Shown: positions 8,237-17,241 of the stretch, piece after piece | Layout of the letters: each line of letters opens with the position of its first letter | Position numbering within the stretch: the stretch's first letter is position 1 | DNA from: Lelliottia sp. WAP21 | GTDB lineage: Bacteria > Pseudomonadota > Gammaproteobacteria > Enterobacterales > Enterobacteriaceae | Length of the DNA: 64,000 nt | Assembly (NCBI RefSeq): GCF_020532665.2 | Contig: NZ_JAIWPG020000003.1 | Span: 434,001-498,000 of the forward strand | Direction of reading: 5' to 3' | Program-made: the position numbers and the translations under genes | Notes under the pieces: model-generated | The model's database searches: none | Told to the model about the DNA's origin: nothing | The model's input: only the letters and a program-made list of their open reading frames with translations

Positions 8237-9268
8237 TTATGAGTAGCATTCAACGTCGATACCTTCTTCGCGCATAGAGGCGAGTCGGTAGCGTAATGCG
8301 CGGGGGGTAATCCCTAAAAACGCCGCCGTTTTCGATTTATTGCCGTCGTGACGCTTCAACAACTCAAGAATGTATTGATACTCCGCCATACGACCATGGA
8401 GTTTGACGTTGCTCATGGCGGACGGCGCAGCCTGCTGCTCCCGATACGCCGGCATAAGATCCACAGAGGAAACAGGCGAAAGCACGGCCGGTACCGGCAA
8501 GCCAAAATCAACCGCTTTGATCACTTCGCCGTTGCTTAAAATCATGCCGCGCTGAATGACATTCTCCAGCTCACGGACATTTCCCGGCCAGTCATAGGCC
8601 AGAAGCGCATGGCGGGCATCTTCCGAAAGGCAAATATTGCCTTTATGAAAGGCTTTATATTTATTAATAAACCGCATCGCCATCGGAATGATATCCAGGC
8701 GGCGTTCACGCAACGGCGTGATATGAATGGGTACCACAGAAATACGATAAAACAGGTCCTGACGAAAACGCCCTTCGGCAATTTCATGATGTAAATCTTT
8801 GTTAGTGGAGGCGACAAGACGAATATCCAGAGGGATTTTTTTATGGCTTCCCAGGCGTTCAACTTCTTGCTCTTGTAAGACACGTAAAAGCTTTGCCTGG
8901 AGTGCCAGTGGCATATCACCGATTTCATCCAGTAATAAGGTGCCGCCATTGGCCTGCTCGAACTTACCCGCTACGCCGGTCACCGCCCCCGTAAAGGCAC
9001 CTTTTTCATAACCGAATAAAATTGCCTCAAGCATACTTTCAGGAATGGCTGCACAATTCACGCCTACATATGGCGCATCGGGCCCGAGTGCATTTTCATG
9101 AATGTAACGAGAAACACATTCTTTTCCTGTACCCGTCTCGCCAGTAATGAGTACCGATACATTATATTTAGCAACACGGCGTGCTAATGAAAATACATTT
9201 ACGCTTTCAGGCGCATTGGCAACAAATCCATTTTCATTACGGACTTCATGTTCAATAACAATACTCAT
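8237..9268 (-). CDS. lafK: Sigma-54-dependent lateral flagellar regulator LafK, lacking a receiver domain
   Basis: The 343-residue protein is a bacterial enhancer-binding protein that remodels sigma-54 RNA polymerase. The AAA+ domain starts almost at the N-terminus: Walker A GETGTGKE at 43-50, the sigma-54 contact loop GAFTGA at about 90-95, Walker B LLLDEIGDMP, and the R-finger region FRQDLFYRI. A C-terminal Fis-type helix-turn-helix (NKSKTAAFLGITPRALRYRL) binds DNA. No N-terminal receiver or GAF domain is present, so control must be by another route, as in PspF. It is the first gene of the minus-strand lateral operon and lies next to the divergent control region it probably acts on. Confidence 0.93.
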   Translation of the reverse strand: MSIVIEHEVRNENGFVANAPESVNVFSLARRVAKYNVSVLITGETGTGKECVSRYIHENALGPDAPYVGVNCAAIPESMLEAILFGYEKGAFTGAVTGVAGKFEQANGGTLLLDEIGDMPLALQAKLLRVLQEQEVERLGSHKKIPLDIRLVASTNKDLHHEIAEGRFRQDLFYRISVVPIHITPLRERRLDIIPMAMRFINKYKAFHKGNICLSEDARHALLAYDWPGNVRELENVIQRGMILSNGEVIKAVDFGLPVPAVLSPVSSVDLMPAYREQQAAPSAMSNVKLHGRMAEYQYILELLKRHDGNKSKTAAFLGITPRALRYRLASMREEGIDVECYS

Positions 9269-9745
9269 AACAACTCACCAACATATATGTTAATCGTTAA
9301 CCTGACGCGTGCACGGGCCTGTTACGCAATAACAATCACGTAATGAAATAAGACAAGCATCTATGAGAGAACACGCAAAAACCAATATTATTCAATATCG
9401 GTATTTATGGCTGATGCGCATTATAACGACCGGTTAGGAATTGTCTTGTTTTTTATGGGTATTAAAATATTAAACTATAAATTTCAATAAGTTACAGAAA
9501 ATATTAATGAGTATTAATCGACCAGGAATAATGAATTAATAAGATTAAGCATCTTGATCATAGAAAGAAAACCGCGTCTAATCACTATCCCTAATAAAGC
9601 CAGCCGTAGGGCACTTTATGAAAGCCCTGTTCCCCGCAGTTACAAGGCGACAGGGTTAAAGAGAACTTAAATAATTTTTTGTACCGACAAGCAAATTCTT
9701 AACGACTATCACTTTTGCTTACGGTGATCTTTATGTGGAAAACCT
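9269..9745. promoter_or_regulatory. Divergent control region between lafK-lfiE operon and lfiM operon
   Basis: These 477 AT-rich bases hold no convincing gene and must contain the promoters of both lateral flagellar operons. A perfect 13-base inverted repeat GTTAATCGTTAAC lies at 9289-9301, next to the palindrome ACATATATGT at 9281-9290, close to the lafK start. A weak sigma-54-like spacing (GG, ten bases, GC on the minus strand) occurs at 9418-9431, but neither half matches the consensus well. I found no good sigma-54 site on the plus strand. Confidence 0.5.
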
Positions 9746-10627
9746 ATGCAAGCAGCTCCTCAGCGAATCAGAATTTACCAGCGTCAGGCGCTCCCCGATA
9801 TGGTGAAGCTCGATGTGAGCAAGCTTGGGCGTCCCTGGCATAAGCTGCCAAAAATGATGAATGACAGCTTTGACGTTTTCGACGCACGTTTGAGTATTTA
9901 TTTTCTTAAAAAACTCCGTGTGAATGTCGAGCTGAAATCGATGACCTTTGCTATCGATCAGAACTATAAGAACACCCAGCTTTTTTCTACACCGCTTGGC
10001 TCAATCGCGTTTAATATTGAGCGGACACTTTTATTGCAAATACTGCACGATTATTACGGACTGGAAAAAGAGAGCCGTAACAAATCGCTTGATATTCACC
10101 AGCCGGTGACCAAAACAGAAGATCGCCTTAAAAATAAAATCGGTCTGGATTTAACACGACTTTTAATCGATGAAGAGACATTTGGCGAAAAGCTGGAGAT
10201 TAAAAGTGACAATACGACGGTCATTAATCAATGGTCCTGGTGCGTAACCTTTGTGCTGGAAGGATATGACCAGGGCAGCTTTACCTTGCTGTTTGATAAT
10301 GCCCATGTCGACCACATGCTGGCGACCATCCGCTCCCCGGAAAATGACCCGTCGTCCAGTCGGCAAGCTCAACCGACGCAGGCTCAAATTGAGCGTCTGT
10401 TTTACAGCCTGCCGCTGAAGTTTAACGGCCATATTGCCAGCCTGAATTTAACCGTCGCTCAGCTGGCAAAAATCAGACCTGGCGACATCATTCCTGTGAA
10501 CATTAACGACAACGTTCCGGTTTATATCGGGAAAGAACAGATTTTTGACGCCAAAATCGCAGAAGATCGCGGCAAATTATTACTCTGTGAATTTAACGAC
10601 AGAACCATTGAGAAGCATTATGAGTGA
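9746..10627 (+). CDS. lfiM: Lateral flagellar motor switch protein LfiM (FliM family)
   Basis: The 293-residue protein is the C-ring component FliM of the lateral system. Visible features are a central CheC-like fold (for example TFAIDQNYKN and SIAFNIERTLLLQILHDYYGL) and a C-terminal surface-presentation (SpoA) domain of about 70 residues (LNLTVAQLAKIRPGDIIPVNINDNVPVYIGKEQIF). The N-terminus lacks the acidic LSQxEIDALL motif with which classical FliM binds CheY-P, which suggests this motor is not under standard chemotactic switching. It is the first gene of the plus-strand operon and overlaps lfiN by eight bases. Confidence 0.85.
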   Translation: MQAAPQRIRIYQRQALPDMVKLDVSKLGRPWHKLPKMMNDSFDVFDARLSIYFLKKLRVNVELKSMTFAIDQNYKNTQLFSTPLGSIAFNIERTLLLQILHDYYGLEKESRNKSLDIHQPVTKTEDRLKNKIGLDLTRLLIDEETFGEKLEIKSDNTTVINQWSWCVTFVLEGYDQGSFTLLFDNAHVDHMLATIRSPENDPSSSRQAQPTQAQIERLFYSLPLKFNGHIASLNLTVAQLAKIRPGDIIPVNINDNVPVYIGKEQIFDAKIAEDRGKLLLCEFNDRTIEKHYE

Positions 10628-11021
10628 TCTGCAACAAGACCTGAGCCAGACCCTGGATTTTGGCGACCTGAACCTGACCGAGATGCCGCGAGAAGAGACC
10701 GTTGAAGGCAATATTCGCCTGGATCTTCAGGCAGAGCCCGAAACGCCCGCCGGTATCGACGATCTGCGTAAAATGGCGCTCTTTAGCCGTATACCCGTCA
10801 CGCTGACGCTGGAAGTCGCCTCTGTGGACATCTCCCTGGCAGAGCTGATGACCGTCAACCATGACTCGGTGATAGAGCTGGATAAAATGGCGGGTGAGCC
10901 GCTGGATATTAAAGTGAACGGCATTCTGTTTGGTAAAGCAGAGGCCGTTGTGCTGAACGATAAATACGGCCTGCGTATTCTCGAGTTCAACAGCAATGAG
11001 CTGGGTGAGCTGACAAGATGA
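10620..11021 (+). CDS. lfiN: Lateral flagellar motor switch protein LfiN (FliN family)
   Basis: The 133-residue protein starts at the ATG at 10620 (MSDLQQDLSQ), inside the end of lfiM. The C-terminal half is a SpoA domain with the FliN pattern ALFSRIPVTLTLEVASVDISLAELM, then GEPLDIKVNGILFGKAEAVVLNDKYGLRI. FliN forms the lower C-ring and docks the export ATPase complex through FliH. Length fits the family. The stop overlaps the lfiP start (ATGA). Confidence 0.92.
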   Translation: MSDLQQDLSQTLDFGDLNLTEMPREETVEGNIRLDLQAEPETPAGIDDLRKMALFSRIPVTLTLEVASVDISLAELMTVNHDSVIELDKMAGEPLDIKVNGILFGKAEAVVLNDKYGLRILEFNSNELGELTR

Positions 11022-11770
11022 TTGCGCGCCTTCGCACCGCCCTGCCTTTACTTGTCCTGGGCGGTCTGCTCTTTTCTCCCCAGCTATTAGCTGCAAACGG
11101 TGACATCACGCTCTTTAGCGCTGCCACCACCGGAAGCGGGCAGGATTACAATGTTAAAATTGAAATCCTGATCCTGATGACCCTGTTGGGTCTGCTGCCC
11201 GTCATGCTGATGATGATGACCTGTTTCACGCGCTTCATCATTGTGCTGGCCATTTTGCGCCAGGCGCTGGGTTTACAGCAAAGCCCGCCGAATAAGATCT
11301 TAACCGGCATCGCGCTGGCGCTAACGCTTTTGGTCATGCGTCCGGTCTGGACGACCATCTATGACGAGGCCATCGTGCCTTTTCAGAACGATCAAATCAC
11401 CATGAAAGAGGCATTTGGCAAGGCTGAAGTCCCGCTAAAACACTTTATGCTGGCCCAAACCAGCAATAAAGCGATGTCGCAAATGATGGAGATTGCCGGC
11501 GTCTCCGGCGATGCCGCGAATCAGGATTTAACGGTTGTCACTCCCGCCTACCTGCTGAGCGAGCTGAAAACGGCTTTCCAGATCGGCTTTATGATTTACA
11601 TCCCCTTCCTGGTGATTGACCTGATTGTCGCCAGTATTTTAATGGCGATGGGGATGATGATGCTGTCGCCGCTGATTGTCTCCCTGCCCTTCAAACTGAT
11701 GCTGTTTGTTTTGTGCGATGGCTGGACGTTGATCGTCGGTACGTTGACCTCCAGCGTGCAGGGAATATAG
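11018..11770 (+). CDS. lfiP: Lateral flagellar export gate protein LfiP (FliP family)
   Basis: The 250-residue membrane protein is a core subunit of the type III export gate. It has a cleavable-looking signal sequence (residues 1-25, LLVLGGLLFSPQLLAANG), as FliP does, then four membrane helices. The conserved stretch TCFTRFIIVLAILRQALGLQQSPPN and the C-terminal FKLMLFVLCDGWTLIVGTL are diagnostic. It overlaps lfiN by four bases and is followed two bases later by lfiQ. Confidence 0.96.
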   Translation: MIARLRTALPLLVLGGLLFSPQLLAANGDITLFSAATTGSGQDYNVKIEILILMTLLGLLPVMLMMMTCFTRFIIVLAILRQALGLQQSPPNKILTGIALALTLLVMRPVWTTIYDEAIVPFQNDQITMKEAFGKAEVPLKHFMLAQTSNKAMSQMMEIAGVSGDAANQDLTVVTPAYLLSELKTAFQIGFMIYIPFLVIDLIVASILMAMGMMMLSPLIVSLPFKLMLFVLCDGWTLIVGTLTSSVQGI

Positions 11771-11772
11771 CC

Positions 11773-12045
11773 ATGATCACAATGGATATTGCCGGGGATA
11801 TCATGGCGACCGGGATTAAACTGGTCCTGATTATCTCCGCTGTGGCGATTGTCCCGAGCCTTGTTGTCGGCCTGTGTGTCAGCATTTTCCAGGCCACGAC
11901 CCAAATCAACGAACAGACGCTGAGCTTCCTGCCACGCCTGCTGGTGACCCTGGCCGTGCTCATCATTGGCGGAAAATGGATGCTGACCCAGCTGGTGGAT
12001 TTTACCGTCACGATTTTCCAGCAGGCGGCGGCGCTGGTGGGTTGA
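11773..12045 (+). CDS. lfiQ: Lateral flagellar export gate protein LfiQ (FliQ family)
   Basis: The protein has 90 residues from the ATG at 11773. It has two membrane helices (LVLIISAVAIVPSLVVGLCVSIFQ and LPRLLVTLAVLIIGGKWML) separated by the conserved ATTQINEQTLSF hairpin of FliQ. FliQ packs around the FliP-FliR helical gate. Size equals the family norm of about 89 residues. An alternative start at 11782 cannot be excluded. Confidence 0.95.
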   Translation: MITMDIAGDIMATGIKLVLIISAVAIVPSLVVGLCVSIFQATTQINEQTLSFLPRLLVTLAVLIIGGKWMLTQLVDFTVTIFQQAAALVG

Positions 12046-12051
12046 CGAACA

Positions 12052-12825
12052 ATGGGTATTGATATTCATACGCTGATTAACCCATTGCTGGCGTTGGTCT
12101 TCCCGTTTTTTCGCATCCTGGCTTTTATACATTTTTGCCCGGTGCTGGATAACCGCGCCTTTAGTCGGCGGATTAAAACCGTTCTCGCGTTGACCCTTGC
12201 GGTCATTATTACTCCCATGCTGCCGGAAAAGGTGCTGCTCAACGAACTGATGTCCGTCCGCACGCTTCTGCTGGTCGGTGAACAGCTTATGTGGGGAATG
12301 TTGTTTGGCATGGCCATGCAGCTGGTTTTCGTGGCGCTTCAAACGGCCGGACATATTCTGTCCATGAATATGGGGCTGGGAATGGCGATGATGAATGATC
12401 CGGTTAATGGCAGTTCGACCACGGTGATTTCGCAGATTATTTACACCTTCTGCGGTCTGCTTTTTTTCATCATGGACGGGCACCTGCTGGTGGTGACCAT
12501 CCTCTATAAAGGCTTTATCTGGTGGCCCATCGGCCAGGCAATTAACCGGCCTACCCTCTGGTTAATCGTGCAAAGCCTGGGCTGGATTATGTCGTCCGCG
12601 ACGCTGATTGCCCTACCGACCACCTTTGTCATGTTAATTGTGCAGGGCGGATTTGGTCTGCTTAATCGCGTCTCCCCGACGCTTAATCTGTTCTCACTTG
12701 GCTTTCCTATCAGCATGCTCTTTGGTCTGCTCTGTATTTCTATGATGATCACCAATATTCCCGACCACTATCTCAATCTGACCACGGATATTTTGGCCAG
12801 ACTCGACGCCGTGAGGACGCACTGA
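12052..12825 (+). CDS. lfiR: Lateral flagellar export gate protein LfiR (FliR family)
   Basis: The 257-residue protein with about six membrane helices matches FliR, the export gate subunit that caps the FliP ring. Typical stretches are FPFFRILAFIHFCPVLDNRAFSRRIKTVLALTLA, the region around GHILSMNMGLGMAMMNDP, and the late segment FGLLNRVSPTLNLFSLGFP, which is strongly conserved in FliR and SctT. The stop overlaps the lfhB start by one base. Confidence 0.95.
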   Translation: MGIDIHTLINPLLALVFPFFRILAFIHFCPVLDNRAFSRRIKTVLALTLAVIITPMLPEKVLLNELMSVRTLLLVGEQLMWGMLFGMAMQLVFVALQTAGHILSMNMGLGMAMMNDPVNGSSTTVISQIIYTFCGLLFFIMDGHLLVVTILYKGFIWWPIGQAINRPTLWLIVQSLGWIMSSATLIALPTTFVMLIVQGGFGLLNRVSPTLNLFSLGFPISMLFGLLCISMMITNIPDHYLNLTTDILARLDAVRTH

Positions 12826-13958
12826 TGTCCGCCGGAGGAGACAAAAGCGAAAAACCCACAGCCCAGAAGCTTCGTAAGGCGCGTGATAAAGGGGACCTTC
12901 CCCGATCCAAAGATCTTACGATGGCCGTGGGTCTGCTGGCGTCATTTATGACCATGGGAACCTTTTTCCCCTATTACAAACAGCTTGTAGGTGAGTCATT
13001 TACCTCCGTGGGAATGATGGCGGGGCGCATTGATGATGAAGGGGCAATGAGTCAGTTTTTATTGTTAAACGTCTGGGTCATTTTGCGCTTTATCGCCACC
13101 CTGGTGCCGATTCCCGTCGCCTGCGTGGTGGCAAGCCTGGTCCCGGGCGGGTGGATATTTACCGTCTCAAAGCTGAAGCCTGACTTTAAAAAACTCAGCC
13201 CCATTAGCGGGGTGAAACGGATGTTTTCTGGCAGCCATTACGTCGAAGTGGGCAAAATGCTGCTCAAGTGCGGCATGATCCTGGCCGTGCTGTACAGCAT
13301 GGTGCATAGCTCGCTCAATCCCCTGCTTCATTTGCAGCGACTGAACCTGAATCAGGCCATTTATCAGGGATTTGGCATTCTCCATCACGTATTGATCTAC
13401 TTTATCGCCGTCATCGTGATCTTCGCCCTGCTGGATGTGCCGCTGACCCGGTTCATGTTTACCAAAAAAATGCGCATGACCAAGCAAGAGGTGAAGGAAG
13501 AGTACAAAAATAACGACGGGAATCCGCAAATTAAGGGACGTATACGTCAGCTGCAACGCCAGATGGCGTTGGGCCAGATCAACCGCACGGTGCCCGATGC
13601 GGATGTGATTATTACCAACCCGACGCATTACGCGGTGGCACTGAAATACGACCCGAATAAGGCCGAAGCCCCTTACATTGTGGCGAAAGGGATGGATGAC
13701 ATTGCGCTGCATATCCGTGACGTGGCCCGCGCGCATGACATCGAGATCGTGGAATTTCCCCCACTCGCGCGCGCCGTGTATCACACCACCCGCGTAAACC
13801 AGCAGATCCCCGCCCAGCTTTTTCGTGCCATTGCGCACGTGCTGACCTACGTCATGCAACTGAAATCCTGGCGAACCGGCCAGCTTGATCAACAACCCCG
13901 CCTGAACAGGCAGATAAACATTCCAAAAGAGGTGATGAAAGCCGATGGCGAACAGTAA
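12825..13958 (+). CDS. lfhB: Lateral flagellar export switch protein LfhB (FlhB family)
   Basis: The 377-residue protein has a four-helix membrane domain followed by a cytoplasmic domain with the autocleavage motif NPTHYA at 265-270. Cleavage between Asn and Pro lets FlhB switch export from rod and hook to filament substrates. The N-terminus EKPTAQKLRKARDKGDLPRSKDL is the classical FlhB opening. The motif is intact, so hook-length switching should work in this system. It overlaps lfhA by 14 bases. Confidence 0.96.
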   Translation: MSAGGDKSEKPTAQKLRKARDKGDLPRSKDLTMAVGLLASFMTMGTFFPYYKQLVGESFTSVGMMAGRIDDEGAMSQFLLLNVWVILRFIATLVPIPVACVVASLVPGGWIFTVSKLKPDFKKLSPISGVKRMFSGSHYVEVGKMLLKCGMILAVLYSMVHSSLNPLLHLQRLNLNQAIYQGFGILHHVLIYFIAVIVIFALLDVPLTRFMFTKKMRMTKQEVKEEYKNNDGNPQIKGRIRQLQRQMALGQINRTVPDADVIITNPTHYAVALKYDPNKAEAPYIVAKGMDDIALHIRDVARAHDIEIVEFPPLARAVYHTTRVNQQIPAQLFRAIAHVLTYVMQLKSWRTGQLDQQPRLNRQINIPKEVMKADGEQ

Positions 13959-16041
13959 GTTACAGCAGACGCTTACCCTACTCCGGAAAGGGCAATTAGG
14001 CGTCCCGATACTGCTCTTGTGCGTGCTGGCAATGGTGATGCTCCCGTTATCGCCGCTCATGCTGGATATCCTGTTTACCTTCAACATCGTCCTGGCGGTG
14101 GTGGTTCTGCTGGTCGCCGTCAATATGCAGCGTCCGCTGGATTTTGCCGTGTTCCCGACGCTGTTGCTGATTACCACTTTGATGCGTCTGACCCTGAATG
14201 TCGCGTCAACGCGCGTGGTGCTCCTTCACGGTCACGAAGGCGAGGGGGCCGCCGGTAAGGTGATTGAAGCCTTTGGCCAGGTCGTGATTGGCGGCGATTT
14301 CGTTGTCGGCTTTGTGGTATTCATCATCCTGATGATCATCAACTTTGTGGTGGTCACGAAAGGGGCAGAGCGTATTTCTGAGGTGTCGGCACGCTTCACC
14401 CTGGATGCCCTGCCAGGCAAACAGATGGCGATTGATGCAGACCTCAACGCCGGGCTGATCAACCAAAATCAGGCGCGCGACCGCCGTAAAGAGGTATCAA
14501 AAGAAGCTGATTTCTATGGCTCGATGGACGGCGCCTCAAAGTTTGTGCGCGGTGACGCCATCGCGGGCATCATGGTGTTGATCATTAACGTGATCGGGGG
14601 CATTTGCATTGGTATCTTTAAATACAATCTTGATGCCAGCCATGCTTTCCAGCAATACGTTCTTCTGACCATCGGTGACGGCCTGGCTGCGCAGATCCCT
14701 TCTCTGCTGCTGGCGACCGCGGCGGCGATAATTGTCACCCGCGTCAGCGATGGCGAAGACGTCAGCGCTGAAATCAAAACCCAGCTGCTGGCTAAACCCC
14801 ATGTTCTCTACACTGCCGCTTTCGTCATGTTTATCCTGGCGATTGTTCCCGGTATGCCCCATCTCGCCTTCCTCTGCTTTACCGCCCTGCTGCTCTTCGC
14901 CGCCTGGCGTCAGAGCAAGGTGGTTAAGCCCGCCAGCGAGGAGACCGATTATGAAACTCTCGCGGATGTCCTTGCCCCTGACGCTCTCCCGACAATCAAC
15001 TGGGAAAGCATCCCGCTGGTTGAACCCATTGGGCTGAATCTGGGTTATAAGCTGGTGACGCTGATTGATACGGCGCAGGGTAGCCCTCTTTCCCAACGCA
15101 TCCGTGGCGTGCGTCAGGTGGTTTCCGAACAGTGCGGCGTGCTGCTTCCCGAAATCCGTATTCGGGAAAATTTCCGCCTCAAGCCCGCCCAATACGCCAT
15201 TTATATCAATGGTATTCGCACCTCACTGGCGGAAGTCTACGCTGAAAAGCTGATGGCGATTCCCGGTGCTGAACTCTATGGCGAGATTGATGGTGTTCTG
15301 GACACCGATCCCGCCTATGGCATGGCGATCGTCTGGATCGACCCGCAGCAGAAAGCAAACGCGTTGAATTTGGGTTATCAGGTTGTGGATTGCGCAAGCG
15401 TCGTGGCAACGCATGTGAATAAAGTTGCGCGGGAGCATCTGCCGGAACTCTTTAACTACGATGATATTACCCATCTGCACGCCCGTCTGGCATCGCAAGC
15501 GCCGAAACTCGCGGAGGATCTGACGAATGCGCTCAGTTTCAGCCTGTTACTGCGGGTTTATCGGCAGCTGTTGCTGGAGCAGGTCTCGCTAAAAGATATC
15601 GTGACCATCGCTTCCACGCTGCTGGAAAGCTCTGCCGTCACGAAAGACCCTATCCTTCTGGCCTCGGATGTCCGCTATGCGCTGCGTCGGGCAATTATCC
15701 ATGCGATTAACGGCGATCGGGCTAAACTGGCCGCTTATACCATCGATAATGCGCTGGAGAATATGCTTCTTGGTGCGCTGAATCAGTCGCAACAGGCAGG
15801 TAAGGTAGCGCTGGACAGTTTTGCAGTCGATCCGAATATTTTAACGCAGTTGCAAAATACGATGCCCGTCATACAGGAGCAGATGAAAGCGAAGGGATTA
15901 CCGCCGCTGCTGCTGGTGACGCCACAGCTCAGGCCGTTGATTTCACGATATGGACGTCTGTTTGCTAAAAATCTGCACGTGCTTTCGTACAACGAGGTGC
16001 CGGATGATAGCGATTTAACCATTGTCGGTACGCTGACCTGA
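13945..16041 (+). CDS. lfhA: Lateral flagellar export gate protein LfhA (FlhA family)
   Basis: The 698-residue protein forms the nonameric export gate ring. The N-terminal half has about eight membrane helices, with the conserved cytoplasmic loop FTLDALPGKQMAIDADLNAGLI and the RDRRKEVSKEADFYGSMDGASKFVRGDAIAG signature. The C-terminal half is the soluble substrate-docking domain (GVLLPEIRIRENFRL, RLASQAPKLAEDL). This is full length, in contrast to the fhiA remnant in E. coli K-12. It is the last gene of the plus-strand operon. Confidence 0.96.
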   Translation: MANSKLQQTLTLLRKGQLGVPILLLCVLAMVMLPLSPLMLDILFTFNIVLAVVVLLVAVNMQRPLDFAVFPTLLLITTLMRLTLNVASTRVVLLHGHEGEGAAGKVIEAFGQVVIGGDFVVGFVVFIILMIINFVVVTKGAERISEVSARFTLDALPGKQMAIDADLNAGLINQNQARDRRKEVSKEADFYGSMDGASKFVRGDAIAGIMVLIINVIGGICIGIFKYNLDASHAFQQYVLLTIGDGLAAQIPSLLLATAAAIIVTRVSDGEDVSAEIKTQLLAKPHVLYTAAFVMFILAIVPGMPHLAFLCFTALLLFAAWRQSKVVKPASEETDYETLADVLAPDALPTINWESIPLVEPIGLNLGYKLVTLIDTAQGSPLSQRIRGVRQVVSEQCGVLLPEIRIRENFRLKPAQYAIYINGIRTSLAEVYAEKLMAIPGAELYGEIDGVLDTDPAYGMAIVWIDPQQKANALNLGYQVVDCASVVATHVNKVAREHLPELFNYDDITHLHARLASQAPKLAEDLTNALSFSLLLRVYRQLLLEQVSLKDIVTIASTLLESSAVTKDPILLASDVRYALRRAIIHAINGDRAKLAAYTIDNALENMLLGALNQSQQAGKVALDSFAVDPNILTQLQNTMPVIQEQMKAKGLPPLLLVTPQLRPLISRYGRLFAKNLHVLSYNEVPDDSDLTIVGTLT

Positions 16042-16053
16042 TTCGAGTGCCAT

Positions 16054-16079
16054 GCGGAAACCTGTTTTCAGGTTTCCGC
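16054..16079. terminator. Hairpin between lfhA and LprI-like gene
   Basis: A perfect 11-base-pair stem, GCGGAAACCTG paired with CAGGTTTCCGC, encloses a TTTT loop. It lies 13 bases after the lfhA stop and just before the stop of the convergent gene. There is no good T-run on either side, so termination may be factor-assisted. Confidence 0.6.
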
Positions 16080-16081
16080 GC

Positions 16082-17083
16082 TTAATTGTCCAGAAAACGT
16101 AATTTCCATGCCGCCAGGGTGCGGGGCATTTTTCGCTGATCGTTGCCTTCGGTACTGTAATAATGCAACGCCAGCCCCCCTTTCTTCACCGGTGAAATTC
16201 GCCCGGCCCAGATTTCCCCTTTGGGCGTATACATGATGATCGCCGTCCTGCTGTTTGCCGCGCCCTGCACCCACATGGACAACACCTTCGCTCCGATATT
16301 ATCGATATCATTCTGGTAGATATAAACATTGGCGCTGTTGACGAAGTTTTGATAATCCTCCCCTACCAGCGCACGGAATTTATTATCAAAGGCCGCATCC
16401 GGAAAAATACCCAGGGAAAGTAATGTGGCCTTTGGACGCGGATCCACGTCTGACTTTTTATAAGCGCCATCCAGAAATACGCCCGTTGGCATGGATAAGC
16501 GACATCCCCAGTCTGCATTACTGTAAGCCTGTAATGAGCCATCGTTTTTAGGGATCAGCAGTAGCTTACAGTCGCTGGTCTCGACAATCCGCTCAACCAC
16601 CAGCATTCCGTACAGTCTTCGGGCTTCTGCCGTGAATTCGTCTTTGTTAAGGCCGGCCCAGGCGCGAATATCCAGCGTCACGCTCCATTGCGCATTACGG
16701 CTGAACTGGATCCTGCCACCACTCATGTTTGGCGAAAGCATATTCCACCAGGCCCCTTCCCAGACAAAATCACGATTGGTATCAGAAATGGCGCTTATAC
16801 CCGCGTAGTAAGCACGTTCGATACACGCTTCCGTGGTGCATTTCTCCCGCAGCGCTTCCCATTCATGATATTTCTTATCGCTCTCTTCCGGCCCGTTTTG
16901 CAAAATCGCCTGGTGATAAACCATCGACAGGGTTCTATCCAGCCAGTGCAGATTGTTGTCGTTACAGATGGTATTTTCCAGAGGCGTAACGGCCCTCTGG
17001 CAATTCACCGCAAATGCGCTGCCGCTAGTAAATAAGAATATAAAAAACAAGATATTAAAAAAGCGACGCGTCATTTTGTTCAA
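16082..17083 (-). CDS. Secreted protein with LprI-like N-terminal domain
   Basis: The 333-residue protein has a signal peptide (residues 1-25, FNILFFIFLFTSGSAFA). An N-terminal LprI/DUF1311-like domain follows: CQRAVTPLENTICNDNNLHWLDRTLSMVYHQA, with paired cysteines and the second pair at CTTEAC. In LprI, such domains have been linked to lysozyme inhibition, and DUF1311 proteins are common periplasmic proteins of unknown role. The remaining 230 residues (for example WAGRISPVKKGGLALHYYSTEGNDQRKMP) I do not recognise. It faces lfhA tail to tail and does not appear to belong to the flagellar operon. Confidence 0.7.
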   Translation of the reverse strand: MNKMTRRFFNILFFIFLFTSGSAFAVNCQRAVTPLENTICNDNNLHWLDRTLSMVYHQAILQNGPEESDKKYHEWEALREKCTTEACIERAYYAGISAISDTNRDFVWEGAWWNMLSPNMSGGRIQFSRNAQWSVTLDIRAWAGLNKDEFTAEARRLYGMLVVERIVETSDCKLLLIPKNDGSLQAYSNADWGCRLSMPTGVFLDGAYKKSDVDPRPKATLLSLGIFPDAAFDNKFRALVGEDYQNFVNSANVYIYQNDIDNIGAKVLSMWVQGAANSRTAIIMYTPKGEIWAGRISPVKKGGLALHYYSTEGNDQRKMPRTLAAWKLRFLDN

Positions 17084-17241
17084 CTTTCATCCAAAGGAAG
17101 GGTTATTGTGGCGAATGCTCTCTTTGTTTGCAATATAAACTCACAGCCGTGACTAAATTAATAAAAAATGAAAATAAACTGTTAAGATATGTTCTTTTTT
17201 TGTCGCGATATATAAGGGAGTAAACTAAATATGAGTGCATC

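Noticed and set aside
9418..9431. Sigma-54 promoter for lafK
   Set aside because: Only the GG and GC spacing fits; the surrounding bases match the consensus poorly. Kept only as a weak remark.
11596..12483. 295-codon open frame antisense to lfiP-lfiQ-lfiR
   Set aside because: Crosses three conserved export-gate genes. Its His/Gln/Asn-rich composition reflects the reverse complement of membrane-helix codons.
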